Of a stretch of DNA of 64,000 nt, positions 21,301-32,708 are shown piece by piece. The position numbers and the translations under genes were made by a program. The stretch is taken from the NCBI GenBank assembly GCA_009801085.1, contig VNWV01000005.1:1240001-1304000 (forward strand), given 5' to 3'. A model generated the notes under the pieces. It was not told the origin of the DNA and did no database searches. It saw only the letters and a program-made list of their open reading frames with translations. Origin of the DNA: Lasiodiplodia sp. COLG20 (Eukaryota; Ascomycota; Dothideomycetes; Botryosphaeriales; Botryosphaeriaceae). Within the stretch, counting starts at the first letter, position 1, and each line of letters starts with the position of its first letter.

Positions 21301-21843
21301 AAATTTTAACGTCGTCTTCTTTAATATATTTCGCGTCTTATAGCTTCTTCTATATAATACTACTCTATATTTATATAAATCGTAGAAGAGCACTATATTT
21401 ATTTACTAAATATATAGTCTTAGAATAGACTACTAGAAATACTTACTAGTTCTAGGTAAACCGTTTCTAGTATATAGCTATTTACTATCTTATACGTGCT
21501 TAGAAGCTCTAAATATCTTAAATATAGTATAGTCGACACGATCTCCTCTAAACCTACTAATAGTAATATAAATATTTTATATCGTAATACTATAGCAATT
21601 CACCCGCTCTATCGTAGAGAATTCTATACCGTCCCTCGTAACTATAATATATTCTATTAAAGGGGGTTTAATTAGTCTATAGTATAATAATAGATTTCGA
21701 GATAGGAGTGAAGCTCTATCATAACTAGAACTATAGTATCTAACCTATAGTACGAAATCTAGGTATTGAACGACCTCAAGAGCGCAGTTTCTAGTAAGCA
21801 AATAAGTGTCCGTGTAATTAAGATTGTGTATTAACCATAAAAG
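18301..21843. other. AT-rich decayed island (RIP-like), origin unknown
   Basis: About 3.5 kb rich in TA, TAG and CTA words with almost no CpA/TpG. Segments still look like protein: on the plus strand around 19340-19500 a frame reads GYKDISGLSRLGIL, LNLGAELA and LNIALRIKAA separated only by TAG. Around 20160-20330 there is ITADLRR...FKVLRAIILEFASARR, again with TAG-only breaks. On the minus strand the frame entering from 21844 continues with TAG/TAA stops. This suggests at least one former long coding sequence. I could not identify reverse transcriptase, integrase or transposase motifs. Confidence 0.6.
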
Positions 21844-22074
21844 CTAGCTCTCGAGGGCCTCTATGCTTTTATATAATAAGTATAGGGCTTCGTTAAGCAA
21901 TACATATATATTAAGATACGGCAGCTTCAGCTTTCTCAGCTCTTTTCGATATGCGGAGTAGTCGTGTACGCATAGAAGAGACCTAGGCATGATTGTGTGC
22001 GGTCCCACTACAAGCACCTCCGCATTAAGCCCGATCTCACGCAAAGCTTTAATGATAGTGCCGGCCCAGCTCAT
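21844..22074 (-). pseudogene. 5' part of an unrecognised gene running into the AT-rich island
   Basis: 76 codons open from ATG 22074 (MSWAGTIIKALREIG, PHTIMPRSLL, LRKLKLPYLNIYVLL) to a TAG at 21844. The same frame goes on leftward for hundreds of bases with TAG/TAA stops and long open pieces (e.g. LIKPPLIEYIIVTRDGIEF near 21640). So the first 230 bases escaped mutation and the rest did not. Function unknown. Confidence 0.35.
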
Positions 22075-22514
22075 CGTGGTAAAATAGTCCCTCTACGGCT
22101 GTATTAGGTGTATCTTATAGCCGTCGAAAGACTGACAGAGTGCTTGAGAGAGGTTGCTTGCATCCGTACTAGACAGGTAGACCGTTATACGGTTGTACAG
22201 CTCTCTAATGCGGGTGACACTTTAAAGGCTCATCTTTACCGTGCTGTCTCGGGCACTGCTCATCTATTATATTTCATTGTCTTTCTTGCACTAGCTTGGC
22301 AGCGGATGCCTAGTTTTCTATCTGAAACGCCCTCAAAAGACCCTGGTACTCATCGGGCACGCCGCATGATCTACATGCCCCACGAAAGTCCCTCCCATCA
22401 TCAATATTCCAAGTTAAAACTACCGATATATTTCTTCTTTATGCCCTCAAGGAACCTATACCCACTACGTAAGCACTTAATCGCTGATTATCGTCGCCTA
22501 AAAGGCAGAGCATT

Positions 22515-22594
22515 TGATGGAACAAAGGCAACCTGTCTGTCGCACCGAGGCTGCTTAGTCAGCTTAGTGTATATAGCCTACCCCGCTCGATAGT
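22515..22594 (+). repeat. Partial LTR, second family (copy of 59123-59237)
   Basis: Begins TGATGGAACAAAGGCA and shares with 59123 onward the blocks CTGTCTGTCGCAC, CTGCTTAGTCAGCT, TGTATATA (TATA box) and CCGCTCGATA. It stops after about 80 bases where another element end (TGATGGAACATGAGCCCAATC) follows directly. Confidence 0.65.
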
Positions 22595-22799
22595 TTTGAT
22601 GGAACATGAGCCCAATCGTTGGCTGGCCTTCGGACACCTGGCTCGGAACTGTAAAGTGAAGGAAAGGTGTGGACACTGCTCGGCAGAACATAACAAAAAA
22701 GATTGCAATCCTGGGACACGACCAAAATGCGTAGACTGTAGCCAGGACCATCCCGCGGGGCCAACTCAGTGTCGGGAAAGATGTCTATACCTGCGATAG
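22595..22799 (+). pseudogene. Zinc-knuckle (gag-like) fragment of a retroelement
   Basis: Open reading to TAG at 22797 gives GHLARNC, then ERCGHCSAEHNKKDC and KCVDCSQDHPAGPTQCRERC: three CCHC/CX2CX4HX4C-type knuckles, as in ORF1/gag proteins of fungal non-LTR (Tad-like) and some LTR elements. It begins abruptly at a 30-base transposon terminus also found in the LTR copies at 41.9, 52.9 and 59.3 kb, so it is a chimeric scrap rather than a complete gene. Confidence 0.6.
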
Positions 22800-22896
22800 T
22801 GCATTTCATCGTACCCTCTACTCCGACTTTCCTCCTTTCTCGCTATCTCTCACCTCCCAGATTGAATCACACAGCTTATCACTAGTTTGGAAATAT

Positions 22897-22972
22897 TTGA
22901 ATAGTCTGTAGCCTGCATATCACTCAAGACGACCGGTCAGGGTAAATGAGTTCAACTCAACTCAACTCAACT
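22897..22972 (+). repeat. Dispersed repeat, copy 1 (about 70 bases)
   Basis: Shares TTGAATAGT.TGTAGCCTGC, a gapped middle block and GGTAAAT.A.TTCAAC(T/C)CAACTC with 27823-27892, same orientation. The right end has expanded into a (TCAAC) tandem. Confidence 0.55.
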
Positions 22973-23221
22973 CTTGCGCGTGTATATGCACGGAAGGCTT
23001 GCAGCTACTTGGGACAACAGCTTCTCCAAATCGGATGCTACCTTCCGGGGATTTACCGACGATGGTCTGCGCCGAGTTCTAGGAGCCATGGAGAACGGGT
23101 GTCCACTAAAGATCGATGGCGTTGGAGCCTTTAAATGTTACTCAGAGGGGCACAGACGGAGGTGGAGCGGGTGGTTACTTGCCTTCGCGCTATGATGCTA
23201 GTGGTTTAGCGTGGCTATAAT

Positions 23222-23280
23222 GTCCGTGCGTGCCAGCAGCCAGATTCCCAAAAACCAAGTTGCCGCTGGCACGCACGGAC
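23222..23280. repeat. Perfect 16-base inverted repeat, 27-base loop
   Basis: GTCCGTGCGTGCCAGC at 23222-23237 is exactly complementary to 23265-23280. It could form a stable hairpin. It is not followed by a T-run, and its role is unknown. Confidence 0.8.
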
Positions 23281-23521
23281 TCCCAACAATGCCTGCAGCA
23301 ACGCCTACCCAAGAGTCTCAGATACCTGCTCCTGTGCCTGTGAAACGATGTCGATGGGGTTGATCGGTCGTACTTTACTTTTCTGCTTTTCAGACGGACC
23401 TGGAGTGCATCCAATATGGCCCCCGAACGACCATTATTCCGCGAACTGACCGTGTTTAGCTATTCTTAGACTAAGTGGCACAGTAGAGAAAGTGACTGGG
23501 GAGTAGCTCGTGAGGACGCCC

Positions 23522-24360
23522 TCATGGTTCGGCTCTTGAGATGGAAACCCCATGTACCTCTATGTTACGGAATGCTGGGTACTTTCGTGCGGAATAGATC
23601 AGATACTGAACCGCATGGCAGTATTGGGCAAGCCTTCGGAGTCTCTCAACCAAATTTTCTCTTACATCGCCACACCATGAGTCGATGTTTCTTGGGATTG
23701 GAGCGAAGCCGGATTTCAAGTCGATCGAGTCAAGCATAAGCTCGAAGGCCTTCAGGATGTGTTTAAGAAAGCCTCTTCCTTGCCGTGAGCGGGCTTCTAG
23801 GGTTGATAGATTTTCAAGTCGCATGAAGATTTCCGCCAGTAATTCTGCGTGCTCCCTGAACATGCTGTATTGGCTCGGATGGTCTCTCAGTTCGTCAATA
23901 ATTTCCACGACTTGCTGCAATTTAAGTATAATTGGTGCCTTGTGGGATTTCCGCGAAGCTAATGCATGCCGTGAACGAAGGCGGCCCAGGAGCCGAATTT
24001 GAGATATGGTCACAATATCGTCCATGAATTGGTCGATCCCATTTCTGTGGTCAACTGCACACGAGTTAGAAAGTAACAAAAAGGTGAAGATAGACTTACG
24101 AGTTTTGGAGTGAATTTTCAAACTTTGAACCATCGATCGAAGCCAATCTACTTGAGCAGTCTGTGATCCCTAATTCGTAGCTGTCCTAAGTACGAGACCG
24201 CTCCCATCGGAATCCCCCTCCACACACACAGCACCTACTTCGTCTGGGCTATCTGTGCTGGCAAAGAGGATAGTAAACGCCTCGGCAGCTTGCTTTTCAT
24301 GTTTGAGAGTCAGCGTGCGACGTACAGTGTTCTTGTCATCTCCGCATTCCAATGGTAGTT
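23522..24360 (-). pseudogene. Unrecognised helical protein with one in-frame TAG
   Basis: On the minus strand an open frame from about 24352 (MECGDDKNTVRRTL, DSPDEVGAVCVEGD) meets TAG at 24172-24170 and continues in frame to MVQSLKIHSKT. A 55-base intron follows (donor GTAAGT at about 24100, branch CTAAC, acceptor GTGCAG). It then reads in frame to TGA at 23522 through a helical, Leu/Arg/Glu-rich region (ILKLQQVVEIIDELRDH, RRLAQYCHAVQYLIYS). If ATG 24133 is the real start, the gene may be intact at about 188 residues. If the upstream frame belongs to it, it is broken by one TAG. Family not recognised. Confidence 0.45.
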
Positions 24361-24904
24361 TTGTTGAGTAATGGGTTCGATTTTCGGATCGAACAATGAC
24401 AACAGAGCTATGTTCTCCTCTATGTCACCGTGACGGCGATCCATCGTAATTGTTGTGTCGAGAAAGATACGTTTGGTTGCAAAGTAGACTGGAGTTTGGA
24501 GAAATTTTTCAAGGGAAAAAGCCTGCAACTGTTAGCGAAAAGTTTTGGGTTCGGGGCCTTCTTATGCAAGAGACGTGTTTCGTGACCAACGTAAGAAATT
24601 CTCACATTAAAGCATCATCTGAAACTAGAAAAGCTTTCTTTATTCTTTCCACGCGCGGGATGGCTGCATGTAAGTTGCGCAGGTTTTCCGGAAAATCGAA
24701 TCATATTACTCCCTGTGTGGCACAACATGAAAGATGAAACAGACCTGCGTCCTGCATTTTAATGCGGCATCACATGTCAACTGCATGCGTTGTGTGACAT
24801 CATGAGCTGCGCCATGTGCATCTATATTCCTGCAATGCAGCCGGCAGCTCGATCTAGTAGGTAGATTAATATCTTAAATCCTAGTGTGCTTCAACTGATG
24901 GCTA

Positions 24905-26986
24905 TTGGAGATTCGTATATGTTATGAAAGACACCTTGCTGTTCCATACGAAGGAGAAGTTTTCGAAATAGAAGGCTGTAAGCCTTTCGGACCGGAACAT
25001 CAAATATCGGCGCTTAACAAGAATAAAAATCTTCAGGAAGCACTTGGGCTTTCCGAGATCTCTGGGACAAATCTACTCCAGAACCAAGCTTTCCACCGAA
25101 GCTTCGGTTCGGCGCGACTCGAACCTTACGATGTCTATTCGAAAAGCGTCGTGTAGAATCTGCTCGAAGTTTTGATGCAGATCCGAAAGATAGGTGGTGG
25201 GTAGTAGAGCTTTATGGTGACGGTTTGTACTTTACTGAACGATACAAGCAACCCTCGCTGAACACGATATAGCCGTACCCGAGGACCTTGTGATGAATCT
25301 GCGACTAGATAACCAAAATGCTGGTCCAGTACTCACCGGAGAGATATTTCGAAACTTCAGAAGCTATAAACTCCAAGGAAGAGATGTGTTGACAAACAAG
25401 TGGCTTGTAAGGTTTTCACGCAGTATGAGAGATGTGAGCACTCCAACCAAATTGTAGAACGGCCGTCTACTCCAAGCTTTCGATGATATCCTACTGTTTT
25501 CTGGGCTTTGGTCAGGTCTAAAGCTCGGAGCTCTCCAGAGAATTTTGCCAATGGGATGCTTTGATGTAATGAACCCGAACCGCATGCTTTGGATATCGCT
25601 AAGCACAGCAGGAATTGGTGCACTATCTTGAGCACATGCTTTGTTCGTGGAATTTTATTGTCAACCACAATAAGGGCCTTCAAAATTGACTCGATACTGG
25701 TACAGTCGAGCATCTCCAGGGTCTCGCACCGCTGGTTTCACTTGCAGATAGAAGAAAGATCACATCGCTTATGCGAGATGGAAGCCACTTTCCGGCTCTT
25801 TACGATAGAGACCTATGAAGAGCAGTCCTTGGATTCCTCCTACAGTCTCAAGGCCGCATATCGTCCTTCTACACCTTCACCGAGGATACAATCCACCTCG
25901 AGGCTCGAGCAAGAGCGCTTAAATCCTTGCTTACCAGTGTCCCACGGGACTCAGAGAACCTGCATTGAAGGCGTTCGTTCTGCTGCACAGCGAAGTTAAA
26001 ACGCTTATACAAATCGACAAGGATACGTTCCAACCAGCAAATGTGGCTTACGAGTACGACGCTGCGTCGCGTATCGCCGATTGTGGCTGTACGCTATGCG
26101 TCATTTTCCTTGTCTCATTGGGATCGCACCTCAAAGGCGGTCGAGAGAATCAGCTCAGACGTTCTACGTCCGCGAAGAATCAAAACTCAATTTCGCATGC
26201 CTAGCACGCACCCTAGGATACGATTTCAAACAGATTGCAGCTCTGAGCCAAGGAAATCTTGCATAATTAATCGGACACCAATTTTCCAAGAAGTATTGCC
26301 TCACAAGAAGCCTGGAACAGCTAGCTTCAAGAATTCGATTGCAGATGGCAGAAACTGCTAGTCGAGAAATAGCACGTATATCCTTTCCTAAACCAATTTT
26401 CTCTGAAGATGACGACGCTTTTGCAACCCAATACAGATGGTGAAGGCCGTTTTTGAAAGATTTTGAGGAAGGGAGGAAATACCTCTTCTACCGATCCATA
26501 TACGATAGCACGGAGCAAAACCTTAAGCAATTTGTCACTTCTTTCGCCATCACGCGGGTCATTTTCTTGGCATTCTTCGGCCGCACATCCGAACTGTTCG
26601 ACATGCTTGGGACACCCTTGAATGATAAGTATGAAGAAGCAAACCTACTAGCTTCTCCCGCATTACTGCAACATAGAGACTTCCACTTGGGGCTCGAACC
26701 TAATGTTGCCGGAAGCAGAGCTCGCACAGCCACCACTGCATTACCCACACCTCAAGCTGTACAATCGGCGCAGGCAAGAACCTCGGCATCTTCCATATAT
26801 ACCACACAGAGCGGCGTCGAACCTTCCAATCCTTCAATCATTTTAAGAACAAGACGCGTGTACATGTTAACTCATAATGATCTTTTCGAGCTCGGCTTTC
26901 TGCTTCAGGACGCCGAAGGAGCTTATCAAATGCCTCTTTATGGTAATCAGCTTAGCGGTCAGCGCACTCTTTCAAGAATGCAATGA
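24905..26986 (+). pseudogene. DUF3723 family protein, decayed
   Basis: Pieces of a fungal DUF3723 protein appear in order on the plus strand. They are FEIEGCKPFGPEHQISAL (about 24960), SFDADPKDRWWVVELYGD (about 25165), EHDIAVPEDLV...GEIFRNFRSYK (about 25265-25370), KITSLMRDGSHFPALYDRDL and QGRISSFYTFTEDTIHLEA (about 25755-25905), and a C-terminal region ending near 26986 (ARISFPKPIF, RPFLKDFEEGRKYLF). The frame changes several times and has stops at 25154 (TAG), TAA near 26264 and TGA near 26444, so the gene is broken by both indels and point changes. DUF3723 proteins have no known function and tend to be multicopy and near repeats. Confidence 0.65.
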
Positions 26987-27975
26987 GCCGGTTGTTCTTT
27001 ACCTGTATGAGTCAAGCCGATTCTTTCTGGACCGTTTCAATTCTGGAGAACTTAACGTCGAGTCCAAGCATTGAGCCGTGAACACGCCTTTTTTTTTTTT
27101 TAGCTTCATCGAAGAGGCTGTAGTTTACCCAAGACGTCCTCGGCTTCACCCATTCATCGCAGAGACTAGAGTAGCCTTTTTTTTTTTTTTTTTTTTTAAG
27201 AAGGCGACTGATAGAAGGAAACTTACTACTGCTGTCGCGCGAAATTAAGGAGCAAGTAGCCACACTCTGGGAGATGTTTCCTTCAATTCGTCCCACTCGC
27301 CCAGTGCCGTGGATTCTAGAAGGATTTCTTTTTTTCTCACGCTCATTGAAAGTTCCGTTATGTGGTATGGTGCTTTCGCCTGCACGAGGGAGATTAGATG
27401 GTAGTGGACTGAAAGCATGTGCTGAGAAGTTCGTGTTGTATCCGTGTTGGAGATGTAGGCAGCTGGTCCAGGTTTTGCGAAACTAGAAAAATTAATGATT
27501 CCTCTTTTAGACACAAGTGCTGGGGAGGTTGTGGACTTCAGTACCCTTCCGATGTCGAGTTCAAGGTTCGTGGTCAAAAGATTGGCGGCATTAATTGCCA
27601 AGCCGCTGCTACGCTGACTCATCGACACCTCAATGGTGCGCGATTCGTCAACCACCAATGATCGCAGGATTTGTGGCTTTGGCCCAAGACAAGCGTCTAT
27701 GGACGGCAGTTTACGCTTCCAGCTTCAGTTTCAATGTACCACTACTGAGGTCCCGCCATATCCTTTTCGCATGTAGGAGATCGTGGCCCTTTATTAATTT
27801 CCTTTGAGCACGTATTGTATTATTGAATAGTGTGTAGCCTGCGTAACGCTTAAGGCCACAGGCCAAGGTAAATAGATTCAACCCAACTCCATTCAAGCAT
27901 CTGGTGGTAGAAAAATTCGATATGAACAGACGGCCATGCAGAGGTCTCCTAGACCTAGGAAAGCGATTCAACTTC
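26987..27975. other. Intergenic with poly-T tracts and a dispersed repeat
   Basis: Long T-runs lie at 27089-27101 and 27177-27197. The second copy of the 70-base dispersed repeat is at 27823-27892. A minus-strand open frame at 27245-27658 (137 codons) has no recognisable motif and I do not call it. Confidence 0.5.
27823..27892 (+). repeat. Dispersed repeat, copy 2
   Basis: Matches 22897-22972 in the same orientation (TTGAATAGTGTGTAGCCTGC ... GGTAAATAGATTCAACCCAACTC). The two copies flank the DUF3723 pseudogene and its neighbour, so they could be remnants of one element or mark a duplicated boundary. Confidence 0.55.
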
Positions 27976-30319
27976 TCACTCTGTCAATCCATAGATGGGT
28001 TCTAAAATCCGCCACGCCCATCTAGCCATTCTATCTACCATCCGCAAATCGCCAATCCAATCCAGCATGACTTTCACGCTCTCCTCTATCCTAGCCACTC
28101 CCACCTTCTCTTCGCAAAGTCGCCACGCCTCACTGTTGTCCCTGATGGCCCGTAAGAGAAGCAAGAACATCAGGAAACTCTGAGTCCAAACAAAGTTGTT
28201 TGGAACGAGCCTTTTCTTATCGCGAATCGACGGATACGCGACCGGCCATTGCATCATACTGTCCACAGCGATGACGAAGCCTTCGAGAATATCCGGCGAC
28301 CGCGAGAAGGAAGCGGGCGTCTCGTGTAAGATCTTCCACACAAACGGCCGGTGGATCATAAAGCGCGCGTAATAGTAGCGACAGCGGAGCTGCGCGAGCA
28401 GGATGTCGACATGGAGGAGAGGGGGGACGCCCCGAGTTCCTCTTCCGACATTGCAATCGACGCGGGTGACATCGTTCCAAGCCAGCTCCTGAGGGAGAAT
28501 GGTGCGCCAGGTGTTGAGCTGGTGCGAGAGCTCAGAGAAGACGATTTTCAGGTCAGCTTTCTCGCCTTCTTTGCGGCCTTCGTCTGATGCTGCGATACTC
28601 AAGTATGGGTTATCCTACGCTTAGCTAGAGGATAGTGGGCTAGGTGCTTAATCTACTTACCATCTTGCAGTTCCTCGAAAGTACGATGCATTAGGGCACG
28701 GAGGGACAGCATGCTGAGAAAATTGTACTGGTACCTGCTCTCAACACTTGGATGGTCACCAAAATCCTTGCGATCGTCGAAATCTGGAAGGGCAATGGCA
28801 TCGTGGAAATCCCCTCCCTCAGTGCGTGGCAGGTTCAAGTCGAAGTAGTACCACCTGTAAATTGTCAGGAGAGTGAATCAATAGAACGGGTTCGGTGCTT
28901 TCCTACGATTCAATGAGACTACAAGTCCAAAATGTTCTTCTGATCATGTCCACATCCCAGTTGCTCTCCAGGCTAATGAACTGATGGTTAATGTTGAGTA
29001 TTATGGAGCGGATGGGGGTTACCTCACCGCAAGATTGCCCTCAAGCCATCAAAGGCTGTTACTGACATCCTCCAAAAATCCTGCAATGACCTTAGTCTAG
29101 CCCAACCTGGTAGCTAGTATATTTACCGTATGTTTGTAGCATAACTCGTAGTATATTCTGGGATATACTATTTAGCATGAAAAGTAGAAGGGCCCAGAGA
29201 GAGAGCTTACGCGGTCAGAAGCATTGCTTGGCTGTTTTCTAAGGATAGTGAGCTCATCGTGAAACCCATCCTTCTTCTTGCTTCGTTGAAAAGTTCCAAT
29301 GCAGGCGGTGTCTTTACAGTCCCCCCGCGAATGCCGCTACCTTCTGCTATTGGCCGTCCTTGCATGCCTTCGTGTGCCGCCGTGCCCAACGCAAACACTA
29401 ACAAAGCAATGATTGACTTCAAGCACCCAGTCGCAAACCCGTGGGTTTTGATGGTAGGTAGTATACTGGTTACGAAATCCTCACGATTCAGCACTGGATA
29501 GACCATGTTGAATGACCCGAAATACGCATTTGTGTAGAAGTCCATCAGCTCCACAGTCAGATCAGGGAACATGCTCCGGGGAGGCTGGTCAGGTTTCGTG
29601 GTGATATAGAAGGCCGAGCTACGGAGCAATTGTTCAGGAGGGATTGGCTCCGAATCAACCTGTATCTCCTGCCGAAACAGCCATGCTGAGCCACAGGACA
29701 TGAGCTGGTCGAGCTCGGCGTCGAGTTCTCCGTCTTCCTTCCTCAACAAGGCTTGTATCGACGGCCAAGGGAACACGGACAAGACCCCCCGTAGATCATG
29801 GCTTTCCGAGAAACGGTCTGAATGGTGCCGGGCGGTTTTGTCTAGATGATCGCTTTGTTCGCCCGATCCTGGACCTATAGGTAGCTGCGGTAGTAGGGAC
29901 TGCGCTCGTGGCAGGCTCTTAGAACCCTTCTCCACTAGATGGTCCACTTTCGCGTCTATGCGTGTTATGGTCGCCAAGATATTGGCTTGTATTTTGTCTT
30001 TCCTACAGAAAATTTTTGTGTTAACCAATGAACATGCCCTTTTTGATATAGATTAAGAGAGCGTGCAACCTTACTTTGTTGGTTTTGGCTCGCGATACAA
30101 ACATGTCAAGTCGAGCCGTTCACATACCCCACACCTTGGCCGGCGCTCGTCACAACGGGTCTTCCTCGAGCGGCATGTTTCGCAGGCTTGCGCTGCGATG
30201 CGAATTTTTTTTTGGCGCGGCGCGGAGGCGGACTCAGCCTCCACTTCTTCCGCCTCCGGCGATTCCGACGGCGTCGTATCAATAGAGGAACTATTCATGA
30301 ATACATTAAAGGGAGGCAT
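27976..30319 (-). CDS. Zn2Cys6 transcription factor with fungal-specific regulatory domain
   Basis: Seven exons join without any stop: 30319-30075, 30002-29211, 29157-29127, 29080-29028, 28972-28907, 28854-28661 and 28589-27976, giving 664 residues. The zinc cluster is at residues 46-73 (Cys46, 49, 56, 63, 66 and 73; C-x2-C-x6-C-x6-C-x2-C-x6-C) and ends at the first intron, as is usual. The following region contains the fungal-specific middle homology domain: FPDLTVELMDFY, YPVLNREDF, ENSQAMLLTAIYYELC, DFWRMSV, FWTCSLIE and a DLNLPRT motif. Exon 3 is only 31 bases, yet fits the ENAQALLLAAIYY-type core in frame. The first exon is acidic upstream of the cluster. It presumably binds CGG-type half sites as a nuclear regulator. 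The target pathway is not indicated; no biosynthetic cluster adjoins it. Confidence 0.88.
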
Positions 30320-30631
30320 TAAAGATGGGTGAAAACTTCGCTCCTGGTATGGAACGAGAGCATTGAAATTTTAGCGGATGGGGCAAAAACGCGTGCTTTA
30401 ACGTGTTATGTCATAATGTCGTCACTAAGCTCGTTATCTTGCTACCTCTCGGAAACGACTCCGTGGCGGTAATCTGGCCCACCAAACGGGCTTTCGAAAT
30501 TTGAAGCATAAGGCAGTGGGAAACGCTTTGACTGTAACAGCAATAACAGGGCACGCGGTCTCGTAAAACCGGATTGTCCCGGTGTTACGAACTCCAGGGC
30601 ACAAGGGCCTTCGGGTCTGAGGAAGCGTGCT

Positions 30632-30701
30632 GATGGAAAATGAGCTCAATTACCTCCGTTATTTTGTTATTGGATAAGTTTATTAGCTTAGTTACTAATT
30701 C
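30632..30701 (+). repeat. Single diverged copy of the foldback-element arm
   Basis: TGATGGAAAATGAGCTCAATTACCTCCGTTA and the following ATTAGCTTAGTTAC block match the 38836-38899 arm, with C-to-T differences such as AGCCCAATCACC to AGCTCAATTACC. So this terminus also exists outside the hairpin. Confidence 0.6.
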
Positions 30702-31789
30702 TAAGACGATTTTGAGCTCAACAACAGTTGTATTGAAACATGAGTGAATACACTCATTCACAAACATATCATTCGGCCGATCAAGCGCGAATTTCATCAC
30801 AATGGTATATGCTAGGCCGTCGTCGGCGTGGTTCGAGCCAGGGTGTCAGCTAAACCTATGGTGTGTCTGTCTGCTCTGCTGCTGCCTTTCGCTCACTGCA
30901 CGCTGACCAAAACTGCACAGGAGGTTTACTGTCGACGCCTAAAACCGGATTGCCCCACAGCTGTTGGTGCTCTTGGAGGTCTGCAGTGGTGCCGTTGTTG
31001 GCCAGCCGGATCGTTGCTGTCAGAAGCGTGCCACTCGCTTGCGATAGCGATGGGAATATCAGCGCGGCCCATCCATCACATTGGGCTGCGGCGTAGCTGC
31101 ACGGCGTAAAGCTTAGGCAACGCAGCCTGCTACGTCACACCGATTATTGCGGCGCGCTACCGCGTAGCTTCCTGGTATTCTTCTCTGTGTGCTCTGTGTT
31201 GCCGGTGGGATGTTTGGATAGAGCAGGTAGAGCACCTGACTGATGCTGCTCTTGGTGCTCTGCAGTTTCAGCCCCCAGAACGCGAGAGCAACGAGAGCAC
31301 CGCCTTGACGTCACGTGAACTCCGTGATTCTCCCGGGTCCTTTTCACGCCGTGGTCGCGCATCCCACTTGTTCCACTATCCTACTATTTTCTGATACCGT
31401 GACACGTGTACTAGATTCGGTGACCTAAGGCTTAACTTCAGTATGCCAGACGAGAAGGGCCGGAGCCGATGGGCGACAGATCTGAGGAAGCTGCTGAGCC
31501 AGCGGAGCATAGCTGTATTAGTAGCAAAGTTTATAATGGCAACCAAGCTCTTTAGGCGATTCGGAGTGGCATTATACTTATAGCATAAAGCTTGACACTA
31601 GAGAAAGACGGAATAGTTTACGGAGATTGCTAACGCTACGAGAAGACCGTAGAACCAAAGAGGCATGTACGTAGAGGTATGCATAGTAGAGAGTAGGCCG
31701 GACTCCGCCACCTCTATTAGGCTCTAGCGGGACTAGCGGGCGCAGTAGAGCCGGCTGCATGCCGTGTAGCTGCCTTCGGCTAAGATAGA

Positions 31790-31810
31790 GATGGTGATGG
31801 TGATGGTGAT
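31790..31810. repeat. (GATGGT)n microsatellite
   Basis: Three to four units of GATGGT/GATGGTGATGG. It is noncoding as far as I can see. Confidence 0.7.
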
Positions 31811-32708
31811 TATGATGCCATCACCACCTAGTTGCTAGCTTATTTAAGCCAGCACAGGTGCAGACAGGGACACGTGCACCCCGCTAACTGAGACGATTAC
31901 GGGCATAAATGCCGCCAATCACCTCAATACCGTGATCACCACCAGTGATCATAACTGATCGATGCGATCACATCATGCATATAGCCTACACTCGAGTTCA
32001 TTCAGATAGGCCCTCGTGGTCAATTATTCTACCTACGTTGAACACCCTCCCTGCCTGAGTACCGCTGCTACCCACTAAGCTGTTAGTAGAAACGACCCGC
32101 CATAGTAATATCTCTATATGCCGTAAGCTGCAGATAGTAATAATAAGCATATAATGGAACCACCTTCACTAAGCCTTGGATATGGTGTCTTCCCGCGCAC
32201 ACTGGTCTTCCATTTATTCGCTTGCTTCGATCTAGAACTTGCACCCCTAAGTTTCATGTTTCAACATAATCATTCGCTTAAAGTTCCAAAATAGGCTAGC
32301 GCGGTGTAGCGGAACGAAACGGCTCCACTGACAGCAATCTAACGACATCCTAACGTTGGCAAGTATTGTGACGGAATCATGATGCTGAGCAGAATTTGTA
32401 CTTGACTCGTCTTGGATCAGATATCCATCGCAGTAAATAAACAGCAAGTCCCAGAGTAGCACCTTTCTGCCTCCACATTTCACTACGTCAACATGACCGC
32501 GTTCGTAGCACAGATTAATTTGGTTGCGCTATAGGTGTCGATGTCGTAATTGATGCATCGTGCGGAAATAGGAAGAAGGGATTTAAGAAGGCCCTGATTT
32601 TCCTGGATACCTGGGCCAGACTTGTTCCTACACCTTCCCGTCAGCCTTCAAGCAGCACACCATCTTCGTCTACAGGCTAGTAATCTGACAAGATCAAAGA
32701 CTCTTTAA

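Larger units (their letters stand above)
30320..32708. other. Long intergenic region, no supported gene
   Basis: Contains the regulator's promoter, one arm-like copy of the foldback family (30632-30701), a (GATGGT)n microsatellite at 31790-31810 and the promoter of the NmrA-like gene. No coding sequence is recognisable. Confidence 0.5.

Noticed and set aside
27245..27658. 137-codon minus-strand frame
   Set aside because: No motif, splice context or homology that I recognise; lies among poly-T tracts.
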